Source: Bacteroidota bacterium (GTDB lineage Bacteria > Bacteroidota > Ignavibacteria > Kapaibacteriales > Kapaibacteriaceae). Taken from it: a stretch of DNA of 64,000 bases. Where the stretch lies: contig JAFDZT010000002.1 in assembly GCA_018266735.1 (NCBI GenBank), positions 608,439 through 672,438 of the forward strand, given 5' to 3'. The notes under the pieces are model-generated. The model did no database searches and was not told the DNA's origin. It was given only the letters and a program-made list of their open reading frames with translations. The position numbers and the translations under genes were made by a program. Position 1 is the first letter of the stretch; the number at the start of each line of letters is the position of its first letter. Of the stretch, positions 32,686-40,431 are shown piece by piece.

Positions 32686-34827
32686 CTAGCGAACCGTTGA
32701 CACGACGATCTGAGCGCCATCGGCCCGAACGCACCGCAAGAACGTTTGTCCCGATGAGGCGTTTCTTGTCCGTGTCAGGTAGTCATGGATGGTGAATCCT
32801 TCTGTCGAACTAAACGAGCCCACCATTCTTCCACGCACGTCGTACTCTGTAACAGAAACGACGATCAAATCCATGCGGGAAGCATCAAGAGAGGGGTCAG
32901 GCTCAACAACTGAGCTTGTGATCGCTAGTCGTCCGCGCATCAACACATCCTGATTTCCACCAATGGCGATCGATTCTTCACCGATGAACGTTGAAGCGTA
33001 GATCGTCCCCGTGTTCTCCGTTGGTGCTGCGACTTCATGAAAACTCTGGCCATTATCTAGTGATAAAAGAATTGTATTGCCAAGACCACTGCAAATGACG
33101 CGACCTTTCCCATCGGCCTCGAAGTGGGCCAAAGATTGAACTACTCCAGCTATTTGCTGATCTACTCTAGATTGCCAACTCTGACCAAGGTCATCAGACG
33201 TTGAGACACGCAAGCGGCGGTTGCTGCCGTTGACATCTAGTCGTGCGATGAATAGCCGCCCTGCACTACTCATGCAGCTATTATGCGGGGTCCAAGGGAG
33301 CGGGGTCTGTACGATCTCCCATGAATCTCCATGATCGAAGGACGTAGAGACACTGCCACGCCCAACAAGTAGGAGAACTCCATCATTCCCGAGAATTGAG
33401 TTCACGGATGTTAATGGGATGTTCTTGAGCGAATCGAGTGTACCACTCGTCGTGTTGTATCGAAACACATATGGGAGTCCTTCGCAACCGACGAAAACAC
33501 TCCCATCGGCATCCACGAACGAGGTAGTAACGTGAAGGTCCCAGTTTGGCGCATCGATGATCGAAAATGCTGATTCTTCAGGACCTCGAGTACAAATCCG
33601 AAACTTTCGTTTGGTGATCCATCCATTTGCTGTCTCGAACCAACCAATTGTATCCAATATCATGGTTACACGCGACCTCTGGATCCACAAAGCTTGAGCC
33701 TCTACTCCGTTTGAAGCTGCCACCTTGAACAAAGTGTCAACCGTACCATGATATCTGACCACGCTGATCACAGGTTTTTCTCGAAGAACGTAGATGCTGT
33801 CACTCAGGGAACCAATTCCCTTGACGTGACCAATAGGCTGTTCGACAGAAGCGGGAAGGAATCCACTCAGTCGAAAAGATGCCGTCACGGCCGAGTCCTG
33901 CAATCCATACACAAACGTTCCTCGCTGACCCACCGCGAACAGCCGGTTTCTTCTTGTTGAAATGGCGTTGCTGGCTCGAATCAAAAAGCCATTGCTCACG
34001 CTCCACGTCCGACCGCTGTCCAATGAATAGGCATGTCCCAGGGCATCCTCCATTCCAGTTGCCCACCAGCGTGAACCGTCAACTGAAAGACCGGTGAAAA
34101 TGAACTGTATGTCGCTTGGAATGAAAGATGTGTCGACACCATCGATGGAATTCCGCCATGTCACAAATCGCTTGTGTAGAACGAGGCTTCTGTTCCCGTC
34201 GTTCACAACCTTCACAATGGGCCAACTCGAAGAAAGACCAGAATCTTCTGCCCATGTGTTGCCGTTGTCTTCACTAACATCAACGCGACCATCCTGGTAG
34301 CCAACAGTGATCATGCCGCTTGCGAGCATGGAGACGCCCGCAAGTACCCCATCGACGAGTTTACTCGTCTCGCCTGTCTCAAGAATTCGATACAGGCCTT
34401 TATCAGTAGCAGCAATAGAAGCCGTGGATGAAACGACAATGATCTGTTTGATGTTCCCAATCTCTGGATGCTGATTGAATCTCCAGGTCCTTCCAGAATC
34501 GGACGAGTATCCAACAAGACCAGAATCACCAGCGCAGACGAATCTCATCTGAGAATCAAATGAAATCGACCGTAGAGCAGGCCGACCAAACTGACCTGCC
34601 AGTACCGGAAAACTCCCACTTGGTACTCCACGTCGAACCACGCCACTCGCCCCGACTGCCAAGACAATGCTGTCATTGACAAATGTGCAGTCGTAGAGAT
34701 CCTGCACGAATGACTGACTGTCTATTTGCTCCCAACGATAGACATTAGGAGTTTGACCGTAGACTTGAAAGAGGCCAAGAATAGAAAGGAGCAACGTAAA
34801 GAAGAGTTTTCCGGTATGGCGGATCAT
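32686..34827 (-). CDS. Secreted Asp-box (BNR-like) protein with T9SS-type tail
   Basis: 713 residues from the ATG at 34827, preceded by GAGG. The signal peptide is IRHTGKLFFTLLLSILGLFQVYGQ. Asp-box motifs recur: SSDSGRTWRF, SEDNGNTWAE, SLDSGRTWSV, SFDHGDSWEI and SLDNGQSFHE, consistent with one or two beta-propellers related in layout to photosystem assembly factor YCF48. The C terminus (LIVVSVTEYDVRGRMVGSF and a terminal basic strand) looks like a diverged Por sorting domain. It is the last gene of a three-gene lower-GC cluster reading leftward from 35933. No catalytic residue is identified. Confidence 0.75.
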   Translation of the reverse strand: MIRHTGKLFFTLLLSILGLFQVYGQTPNVYRWEQIDSQSFVQDLYDCTFVNDSIVLAVGASGVVRRGVPSGSFPVLAGQFGRPALRSISFDSQMRFVCAGDSGLVGYSSDSGRTWRFNQHPEIGNIKQIIVVSSTASIAATDKGLYRILETGETSKLVDGVLAGVSMLASGMITVGYQDGRVDVSEDNGNTWAEDSGLSSSWPIVKVVNDGNRSLVLHKRFVTWRNSIDGVDTSFIPSDIQFIFTGLSVDGSRWWATGMEDALGHAYSLDSGRTWSVSNGFLIRASNAISTRRNRLFAVGQRGTFVYGLQDSAVTASFRLSGFLPASVEQPIGHVKGIGSLSDSIYVLREKPVISVVRYHGTVDTLFKVAASNGVEAQALWIQRSRVTMILDTIGWFETANGWITKRKFRICTRGPEESAFSIIDAPNWDLHVTTSFVDADGSVFVGCEGLPYVFRYNTTSGTLDSLKNIPLTSVNSILGNDGVLLLVGRGSVSTSFDHGDSWEIVQTPLPWTPHNSCMSSAGRLFIARLDVNGSNRRLRVSTSDDLGQSWQSRVDQQIAGVVQSLAHFEADGKGRVICSGLGNTILLSLDNGQSFHEVAAPTENTGTIYASTFIGEESIAIGGNQDVLMRGRLAITSSVVEPDPSLDASRMDLIVVSVTEYDVRGRMVGSFSSTEGFTIHDYLTRTRNASSGQTFLRCVRADGAQIVVSTVR

Positions 34828-34846
34828 AGTCAGTGCCTCAATTGAA

Positions 34847-35317
34847 CTATGGATTGATGTATAGGAGTTGATGGTGCACTTGCGCGCCTGACATGACCAC
34901 AACAACAGCCACAGAGCCTCCAAAGGCTGGTAACGTAAGCTCCTGGGTTTGACTTGTCAGCGTCGCAATGAGACTGCCTTGCAATGAATAGACTCTAGCC
35001 TCTCGTTGACCAGCCTGTGAGGATCTCCATCGGAGGACCGATCCACTGACTGTCACCAAGTCCTCGGAAAGACTCTTTGATCGATCATCATTCACCACTT
35101 TCCAGACGTTGCCATAATCACTGATCTCCCACTTGACACCGTTCACGTCTTGGTGGATGCGAACCACATCTGGTGCAAGAGAACCACTCCAAGTTGCGGA
35201 CCGTTCCGCTGTGAGTTGTACCATTGCCGCATAGCAATTGAGCGGCCTTGCATACTGACTCCAGGCTACTGTGGTCAATGCTAGCAATAACGCTAACACA
35301 ATGCTGATGTTCTTCAT
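34847..35317 (-). CDS. Small secreted protein of unknown function, T9SS-like end
   Basis: 156 residues with a signal peptide (MKNISIVLALLLALTTVAWSQ) and AAGGA seven bases before the ATG at 35317. The middle contains WEISDYGNVWKVVNDD. The last 50 residues, ARVYSLQGSLIATL and a hydrophobic strand SVAVVVVMSG, resemble the beta strands of a type IX sorting domain. I do not recognise a family. It lies 25 bases after the Cys-rich gene and 19 bases before the Asp-box gene, so the three probably form an operon. Confidence 0.6.
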   Translation of the reverse strand: MKNISIVLALLLALTTVAWSQYARPLNCYAAMVQLTAERSATWSGSLAPDVVRIHQDVNGVKWEISDYGNVWKVVNDDRSKSLSEDLVTVSGSVLRWRSSQAGQREARVYSLQGSLIATLTSQTQELTLPAFGGSVAVVVVMSGAQVHHQLLYINP

Positions 35318-35342
35318 GACGTTGTTCCTTTCTCTATGTGTA

Positions 35343-35933
35343 TCAGCGATAAATTGTGTTACAAGCTGGGAAGCAACTAGATGGTGTGCCTTGCGGGCAT
35401 GGCTCAGCTTCTCCACCTGTGAACGTAGCTTGGCGCACTCCGTTGTTCTTGCATACCGTGTATCGTTCAAGACAACATGTCTGAGTCGTGCATGCATACC
35501 AGAATGTCGGAGTTTCAGAAGTAGGCATCCCCTCAACACCTAGAACAAAATCTCGAACCCAACAAGATCCCTTCGATACTCGCCAGTTGTCGACGCAATC
35601 GCCATTATTCACAGGCGGGAAGCCAGTGCAATTGGATTCAAGCAACGCTTTCGTCACCGCTGCATGGAATGCTGCAGGATTCGACTGACCACAGGAGAAC
35701 GGAACTACGACGTACCCCGCAATGTAAACATCGTACCAAGTATTGCAGGCGAAACGCGTTCGAAAGTCGACAATCACTGTACAACTACCGTTTACGGTCA
35801 GTGTACACTTCTGGACGGCACCCCAAGCAGAATTGTTGCAATCAGGAAGACACGGCTCTTGACCTACCCATGGCTGGGCATTCGCAAATGATACCCCAAA
35901 AATGAGGGCGAGAATACAGATGAGAGTACGCAT
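35343..35933 (-). CDS. Cysteine-rich secreted protein of unknown function
   Basis: 196 residues with a clear signal peptide (MRTLICILALIFGVSFANAQ) and AAAGGGG before the ATG at 35933. The mature protein carries 16 cysteines, an even number that suggests multiple disulfide bonds in the periplasm or outside the cell. The pattern includes PCLPDCNN, FACNTWYDVYIAGYV and CTTQTCCLERYTVC. No known domain is recognised. It leads a three-gene cluster with lower GC content than the surrounding core genes. Function unknown. Confidence 0.65.
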   Translation of the reverse strand: MRTLICILALIFGVSFANAQPWVGQEPCLPDCNNSAWGAVQKCTLTVNGSCTVIVDFRTRFACNTWYDVYIAGYVVVPFSCGQSNPAAFHAAVTKALLESNCTGFPPVNNGDCVDNWRVSKGSCWVRDFVLGVEGMPTSETPTFWYACTTQTCCLERYTVCKNNGVRQATFTGGEAEPCPQGTPSSCFPACNTIYR

Positions 35934-36184
35934 AGGTACCCCTTTCGTAAATATGATATAAACGAGTACAGGCCATTTTGGCCTTACGTATCCACTTCTT
36001 ACTTGCACACGATTTGGCGCATTGCTACGCCCCCTCGTTAATCTCTACATACGAATATATACACACAAACAAACAAACCAAATGCTATCATGTGATCATG
36101 CTAAAATTCGTTTCACCTACCAGACGCTCCAATACGGCCGTAACGAACACGAACGATTTCCCCCGCTCACACGTTATAGGCCGC
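35934..36184. other. AT-rich divergent intergenic region
   Basis: About 250 bases with markedly lower GC than the flanks, including an ATATATACACACAAACAAAC stretch. It separates the leftward secreted cluster from the rightward ABC operon and must hold both promoters. TATTTACG just before 35933 on the minus strand is one possibility. No gene or RNA structure was identified. Confidence 0.4.
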
Positions 36185-37099
36185 ATGATGAATGTGATCG
36201 AACTTCGCGGCCTGCAAAAACACTATGGGACGTTTCGTGCCGTGGATGGGCTGGACCTGACCGTACGGCAGGGTGACGTGTATGGATTCCTTGGACCGAA
36301 CGGTGCAGGCAAGAGCACGACGATCCGTATGATGATGTCGCTGATCCGCCCCACGGGCGGCAGCATCTCCGTCTTCGGTCAGTCCCTTCGCGAGCATCGC
36401 GAGTCGATCCTCCGCCGTATCGGCGCCATCGTCGAACGTCCCGACTTCTACAACTACCTTTCCGCCTTCAAGAACCTTGAATTGGTTGGTCGTCTGAGCG
36501 GTGCCGATGTGTCGCGCGCGAACATCATGCGCGTGCTTGGCATGGTGAGCCTGGACGAACGAGCCACAAGCAAGGTGAAGACCTATTCGCATGGCATGAA
36601 ACAGCGGCTGGGCATTGCACAGGCGCTGTTGCACGAGCCGGACCTGATCGTGCTGGATGAGCCGACCACCGGACTCGATCCGCAGGGGATGAAGGACATG
36701 CGCGACCTGATCCTTGCCCTGAGCGCCGATCATAAGAAGACGATCCTCCTCTCGTCCCATATCCTTCCCGAAGTGGAGCTCACCGCAAACCGCATGGTGA
36801 TCATCAACAAGGGCAAGGCCGTTGTGGAAGGATCCGTGAACGACCTCTTGAACGCAGGGAAGATGAAGGTGACGATCGAGACGGAACGCGGTGAGGATGT
36901 GCGTGCAGCGCTGACGTCGACGCCATGGCTCGGACGGATCTCCGGGGTGACGGAACATGCCGTGATCCTGCAATTGGAAAAGGCGGAGATCGCCGCTGTG
37001 ATCCAGCATCTGAGTTCAGCGTCTGTCACGATCAACTCCGTTGTCCCCGTTCGCAGTCTTGAAGACTACTTCCTCTCCCTTACGTCGGAGGCCGTATGA
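36185..37099 (+). CDS. ABC transporter ATP-binding protein
   Basis: 304 residues. Walker A is GPNGAGKSTT, the signature is YSHGMKQRLGIAQAL, and Walker B LIVLDEPTTGLDPQG has the catalytic Glu followed by the H-loop LLSSHILPEVE. A C-terminal extension of about 80 residues is typical of ABC-2 exporters such as NatA and lantibiotic or multidrug types. The start is either the ATG at 36185 or the next codon at 36188; the longer frame upstream is in the AT-rich gap and has no protein-like content. It overlaps the permease gene by four bases. Confidence 0.9.
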   Translation: MMNVIELRGLQKHYGTFRAVDGLDLTVRQGDVYGFLGPNGAGKSTTIRMMMSLIRPTGGSISVFGQSLREHRESILRRIGAIVERPDFYNYLSAFKNLELVGRLSGADVSRANIMRVLGMVSLDERATSKVKTYSHGMKQRLGIAQALLHEPDLIVLDEPTTGLDPQGMKDMRDLILALSADHKKTILLSSHILPEVELTANRMVIINKGKAVVEGSVNDLLNAGKMKVTIETERGEDVRAALTSTPWLGRISGVTEHAVILQLEKAEIAAVIQHLSSASVTINSVVPVRSLEDYFLSLTSEAV

Positions 37100-37935
37100 T
37101 GCTCGCCGCTCTCCGCGTGGAACTCGCCAAGGTCTTTAGCAAATGGCGAACGTTCATCGGCTTCATCGCCGTTGGAGTTCTCATCCCCATTATCGTACTG
37201 GCCATGGGCAAGGAAGGCAATCAGTACTTCTCGTTCGCCACCCAAGCATTGTCGCAGGCCTTCGACTTCAAGGGCAACCTGATGAACGGCTACACCGTGG
37301 CCTACATCGTCTTCGGTGCCTTGTACATACACATCCCGTTCCTTGTCACACTCGTCAGTGGCGATATTCTTGCCGGCGAGGCCACGTCGGGCACGTACCG
37401 ACTGATCTTCACACGTCCCGTGAAGCGCTCGACGGTGATCACCGCCAAGTACCTTGCCTCCATGCTCTACGTGAACATGATGATCCTCTGGATGGCTATC
37501 CTCGCCATGGGCCTTGGTGTGGTCTTCCTGGGCACGGGTGAGATCGTGGTGATCCGATCGCAGATCACGATCATCGCCGAGCATGATGCGCTGTGGCGCT
37601 TTGCCCTTGCCTATGGCTTCAGCGCACTGTCGATGATGACCGTTGCCAGCATCGCCTTCTTGTGTTCGTCCCTTGTCGAGAATTCCATCGGTCCCATCAT
37701 GACCACCATGGCCGTCATCATCGTGTTCACGATCATCTCGGCCATCGACCTGCCAATGTTCGACGTGATCCGTCCGATGCTCTTCACGAATCACATGACG
37801 GGATGGAAACTCCTGTTCGACGATCCGGTGCCGTGGCCGCGCGTCTTCACAAGTGCCTCCATCCTCGTCGCCCATATGGCAGCCTGCTTCATTGCTGCCC
37901 ACGTGATCATGCAACGAAAGGACATTCTTACATGA
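37096..37935 (+). CDS. ABC-2 type transporter permease
   Basis: 279 residues with about six membrane helices. The first is RTFIGFIAVGVLIPIIVLAMG, with a long extracellular loop (EGNQYFSFATQALSQAFDFKG) before the second. The cytoplasmic segment GEATSGTYRLIFTRPVKRSTVITAKYLA is typical of ABC-2 permeases of the ABC.ABC-2.P/NosY-like group. It pairs with the ATPase gene it overlaps. The substrate is unknown. The next gene starts inside its stop codon. Confidence 0.88.
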   Translation: MMLAALRVELAKVFSKWRTFIGFIAVGVLIPIIVLAMGKEGNQYFSFATQALSQAFDFKGNLMNGYTVAYIVFGALYIHIPFLVTLVSGDILAGEATSGTYRLIFTRPVKRSTVITAKYLASMLYVNMMILWMAILAMGLGVVFLGTGEIVVIRSQITIIAEHDALWRFALAYGFSALSMMTVASIAFLCSSLVENSIGPIMTTMAVIIVFTIISAIDLPMFDVIRPMLFTNHMTGWKLLFDDPVPWPRVFTSASILVAHMAACFIAAHVIMQRKDILT

Positions 37936-38597
37936 GCCGCCTTGCCACCCTCCCAACATTTCTCCTTCTGTGGTGCGCCGGCACAACACTCCATGCGCAG
38001 GATGATGCACAACGCTTGATGGAGGCGATCAAGGCAAGGATGCAAGGCGCAAAGGTCTACGATGCCGACATGCGCATCAAGGTGGACGTGTCGTTCATGA
38101 AGGTGCCGGAATCGAAGGCCCATGTGCATTTCGAAGCGCCGGACAAGACCACCATCGATGCGCCGGGCTTTGCCATGATCCCCAAGCAGGGCGCCGACCT
38201 GACGGCCGCCAAGCTGTTGTCGCAACCCTATGTTGCCGTGAGTGCCGGACGGGAGAAGTTCCAGGGTGTGATGATGCGCAAGGTGACGGTGATCCCGTCG
38301 AATGAATCGAGCGACATTGCCGTTGCCACGGTGTGGATCGATACCACGGCAATGACACCCCGCAAGGTCGTGTCGACCACACGCAAGGGCGGCACCATCA
38401 CGGCCGAACTTGTCTACAACGATGTTGCCGCACGTGCCTACTGTCTCCCGTCCTACGTGAAGCTGCGCTTCGACGTTGGCGCATTCCAATTGCCCAAGAC
38501 CATGACGGGTGACTTCGAAACGCCGACCACCGACAAGCCCAACAAACCGCAACAGGCCACCGTCGAGATCTGGTATAGTACGTACCGTATTCGGTAA
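37932..38597 (+). CDS. Exported LolA-like protein
   Basis: 221 residues with a signal peptide (SRLATLPTFLLLWCAGTTLHAQ). The mature part begins DDAQRLMEAIKARMQGAKVYDADMRIKVDV and has a repeated beta-strand pattern ending KLRFDVGAF and VEIWYSTYRI. This suits the curved half-barrel fold of LolA/LppX-type lipid or lipoprotein carriers. Coupling to an ABC-2 exporter suggests a lipid or lipoprotein route from the inner membrane, which is inference. The frame is open upstream over the permease gene, but the signal peptide fixes the start at 37932. Confidence 0.65.
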   Translation: MSRLATLPTFLLLWCAGTTLHAQDDAQRLMEAIKARMQGAKVYDADMRIKVDVSFMKVPESKAHVHFEAPDKTTIDAPGFAMIPKQGADLTAAKLLSQPYVAVSAGREKFQGVMMRKVTVIPSNESSDIAVATVWIDTTAMTPRKVVSTTRKGGTITAELVYNDVAARAYCLPSYVKLRFDVGAFQLPKTMTGDFETPTTDKPNKPQQATVEIWYSTYRIR

Positions 38598-38602
38598 CTT
38601 CG
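38595..38602 (+). promoter_or_regulatory. -7-like box TAACTTCG of the DoxX gene
   Basis: TAACTTCG overlaps the stop codon of the LolA-like gene and ends five bases before the ATG at 38608. Confidence 0.35.
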
Positions 38603-38607
38603 CGTTC

Positions 38608-39054
38608 ATGAAACGCACTCCGCTTCCGGCCTTCCTGCAGTCGATGCTCGATGTTGTGATCCGGCACAACAACATGGCCTTGCGTATCGCCTTTGCCATT
38701 GTCTATGGTTGGTTCGGCATTCTCAAGCCGCTCGGACTGAGTCCGGCCACCGGCTTGGTGCAACACACGCTTTCGGTGTTCCCGCACGATGTGATCTCTC
38801 CCGCCCTTGGGATCTGGGAAGTGATCATTGGCATCATGTTCCTGCTCCCGAAGTACACGCGCATCGCCATGGCCATGTTCGCCGTGCACATGGCGGGAAC
38901 GTTCTTGCCCATGTTCCTTCTACCGGACCTTGCCTATACGCAAGCGCCGTTCGTGTTCACGCTGGTCGGACAGTATATCGTGAAGAATCTTGTCTTCGTG
39001 GCTGCAGCCGGCTATCTATGGTCCGCCTATGAAGCGGGCACACCTAAGGATTGA
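38608..39054 (+). CDS. DoxX-like membrane protein
   Basis: 148 residues with four membrane segments, including ALRIAFAIVYGWFGILKPLGL (first helix with the DoxX-type W-x-x-G-x-x-K pattern) and PALGIWEVIIGIMFLLPK. Such proteins are linked to redox or quinone chemistry, but no clear active residue is seen. The C-terminal 11 bases overlap the end of the convergent xth gene. It may be transcribed from its own box or read through from the ABC operon. Confidence 0.7.
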   Translation: MKRTPLPAFLQSMLDVVIRHNNMALRIAFAIVYGWFGILKPLGLSPATGLVQHTLSVFPHDVISPALGIWEVIIGIMFLLPKYTRIAMAMFAVHMAGTFLPMFLLPDLAYTQAPFVFTLVGQYIVKNLVFVAAAGYLWSAYEAGTPKD

Positions 39055-39814
39055 TCACGATCCCGGTCGGACAGTGATCGCTGCCCATCACGTCGGGAAG
39101 AATGAATCCGTTCTTCAACGCAGGCCGAAGATCCGGCGTGATCAAATGATAGTCGATGCGCCAACCTACGTTGCGTTCACGCGCCCTGGTGATCTGATCC
39201 CAATACGTGTACTGGTCCGGCTCGTCGGGATGATACTCCCGAAACGCATCGATCCATCCGTCCGCAATGAGCTCGTCGATCTTCGCACGCTCAATGGGGA
39301 GAAAACCGGTGGTCTTGGCATTCTCTTTTGGACGTGCAAGATCGATCTCGGTATGGGCCGTGTTATAGTCGCCCATCACGATCACTCCCCTGCCTTGCTT
39401 GCGCAGCGCATCACAATGAGCGAACAGCGCATCATAGAAGCGCATCTTGTACGGAACACGCTTGTGATCTGAGGAACCGTTGGGGAAGTAGACGTTGAAG
39501 AGGACGAAGGCACCGTAGTCGAGCTCGAGGATGCGCCCTTCCTGATCGAACTCTTCAATGCCGATCTTGTCGTTCACGCGGTCGGGCTTAATACGCGAGA
39601 GCACACCAACGCCCGAATAGCCTTTCTTGATCGAGCACGGATGGAAGTAGGTATGATAGCCGTCGAGGTTGAGTACTTCTGTCGGGACAGAATCAAGATC
39701 GGCCTTGATCTCTTGCACACCGATGATGTCGGCCTTCACTTCGGCGACCCAATCGAGGAAGCCCTTCTTTGTCACAGCGCGGATGCCGTTCACGTTCCAG
39801 GTGATGATCTTCAT
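39044..39814 (-). CDS. xth: Exodeoxyribonuclease III
   Basis: The 256-residue AP endonuclease and 3'-exonuclease of base excision repair. MKIITWNVNGIRA opens the protein, E35 is in GVQEIKAD, and GDYNTAHTEIDLARP and the C-terminal GSDHCPTGI complete the catalytic set of the exonuclease-endonuclease-phosphatase fold. Its ATG overlaps the pyrE stop (ATGA), so it is the second gene of a pyrE-xth operon. Confidence 0.95.
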   Translation of the reverse strand: MKIITWNVNGIRAVTKKGFLDWVAEVKADIIGVQEIKADLDSVPTEVLNLDGYHTYFHPCSIKKGYSGVGVLSRIKPDRVNDKIGIEEFDQEGRILELDYGAFVLFNVYFPNGSSDHKRVPYKMRFYDALFAHCDALRKQGRGVIVMGDYNTAHTEIDLARPKENAKTTGFLPIERAKIDELIADGWIDAFREYHPDEPDQYTYWDQITRARERNVGWRIDYHLITPDLRPALKNGFILPDVMGSDHCPTGIVINP

Positions 39815-40356
39815 GCGCGCTCATCCGTAGAAGGTGCATGCGCTTTGAGTTCTGAAGCCGTGAACAGGGCGTTGAGTTCAAAGCCCGCTTCGCGCAGCTT
39901 CTCCCGTCCACCCTGCTCGCGATCGATCACGCAGACCACATGGGTGATCATCGCACCGATGTCGCGCAGCTCGCCACCACTGATGATCACCTGTCCGCCA
40001 CTCGTGATCACATCTTCCACAATGCAGACGTTCTTGCCTTCGATGGACGGACCTTCGGCGAACTTGCACGTGCCGTATTCCTTTGCCTTTTTGCGCACGA
40101 ACACGCAGGGCAATCCCGATTGCAACGACAATGCCGTTGCAATGGCAAGGCCGCCCATTTCAAGTCCGGCCAGCACTTCCGTTCCCGGAGGGATCATGGG
40201 AGCAAGCTGCTCTGCAATGGCGGCAAGGAGGCGAGGGTCCGACTCGAACTGATACTTGTCGAAGTAATGGCTCGACGTGATCCCACTTCGTAAAAGGAAC
40301 GAGCCCGTCAGGTGGGCCACGTTGTAGATCGCTGCGCTTAGGTCGGTTCTGTTCAT
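39811..40356 (-). CDS. pyrE: Orotate phosphoribosyltransferase
   Basis: The 181-residue enzyme transfers ribose phosphate from PRPP to orotate; together with pyrF at 936 it finishes UMP synthesis. The PRPP loop VCIVEDVITSGGQ lies at residues 110-122, with GLEMGGLAIA and FVRKKAKEYG before it. The ATG at 40356 is preceded by TATCTTGC at four bases, so the longer frame upstream is rejected. A 16-bp hairpin lies immediately behind that box. Confidence 0.93.
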   Translation of the reverse strand: MNRTDLSAAIYNVAHLTGSFLLRSGITSSHYFDKYQFESDPRLLAAIAEQLAPMIPPGTEVLAGLEMGGLAIATALSLQSGLPCVFVRKKAKEYGTCKFAEGPSIEGKNVCIVEDVITSGGQVIISGGELRDIGAMITHVVCVIDREQGGREKLREAGFELNALFTASELKAHAPSTDERA

Positions 40357-40360
40357 GACC

Positions 40361-40368
40361 GCAAGATA
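40361..40368 (-). promoter_or_regulatory. -7-like box TATCTTGC of pyrE
   Basis: The minus strand reads TATCTTGC, then GGTC, then the pyrE ATG. A perfect inverted repeat begins two bases upstream of the box. Confidence 0.5.
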
Positions 40369-40370
40369 CG

Positions 40371-40408
40371 GCAACGGCAACATGTCGTGAAAGACATGTT
40401 GCCGTTGC
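40371..40408. terminator. 16-bp perfect hairpin between the large secreted gene and pyrE
   Basis: GCAACGGCAACATGTC (40371-40386) pairs perfectly with 40393-40408 around a six-base loop. It lies 23 bases after the stop of the 1492-residue gene and just upstream of the pyrE -7 box. It may be the terminator of the former, though no T-run follows, or a site that controls pyrE. Confidence 0.5.
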
Positions 40409-40431
40409 AAGCGTTCAGGATCCGCGTGACC

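Noticed and set aside
37066..38010. 314-codon minus-strand frame rich in His, Asp and Gly
   Set aside because: Antisense to the ABC permease; no domain seen.
40371..40408. attC-like recombination site
   Set aside because: The hairpin is perfectly paired without the core and bulge layout of attC, and no integrase or cassette array is present.
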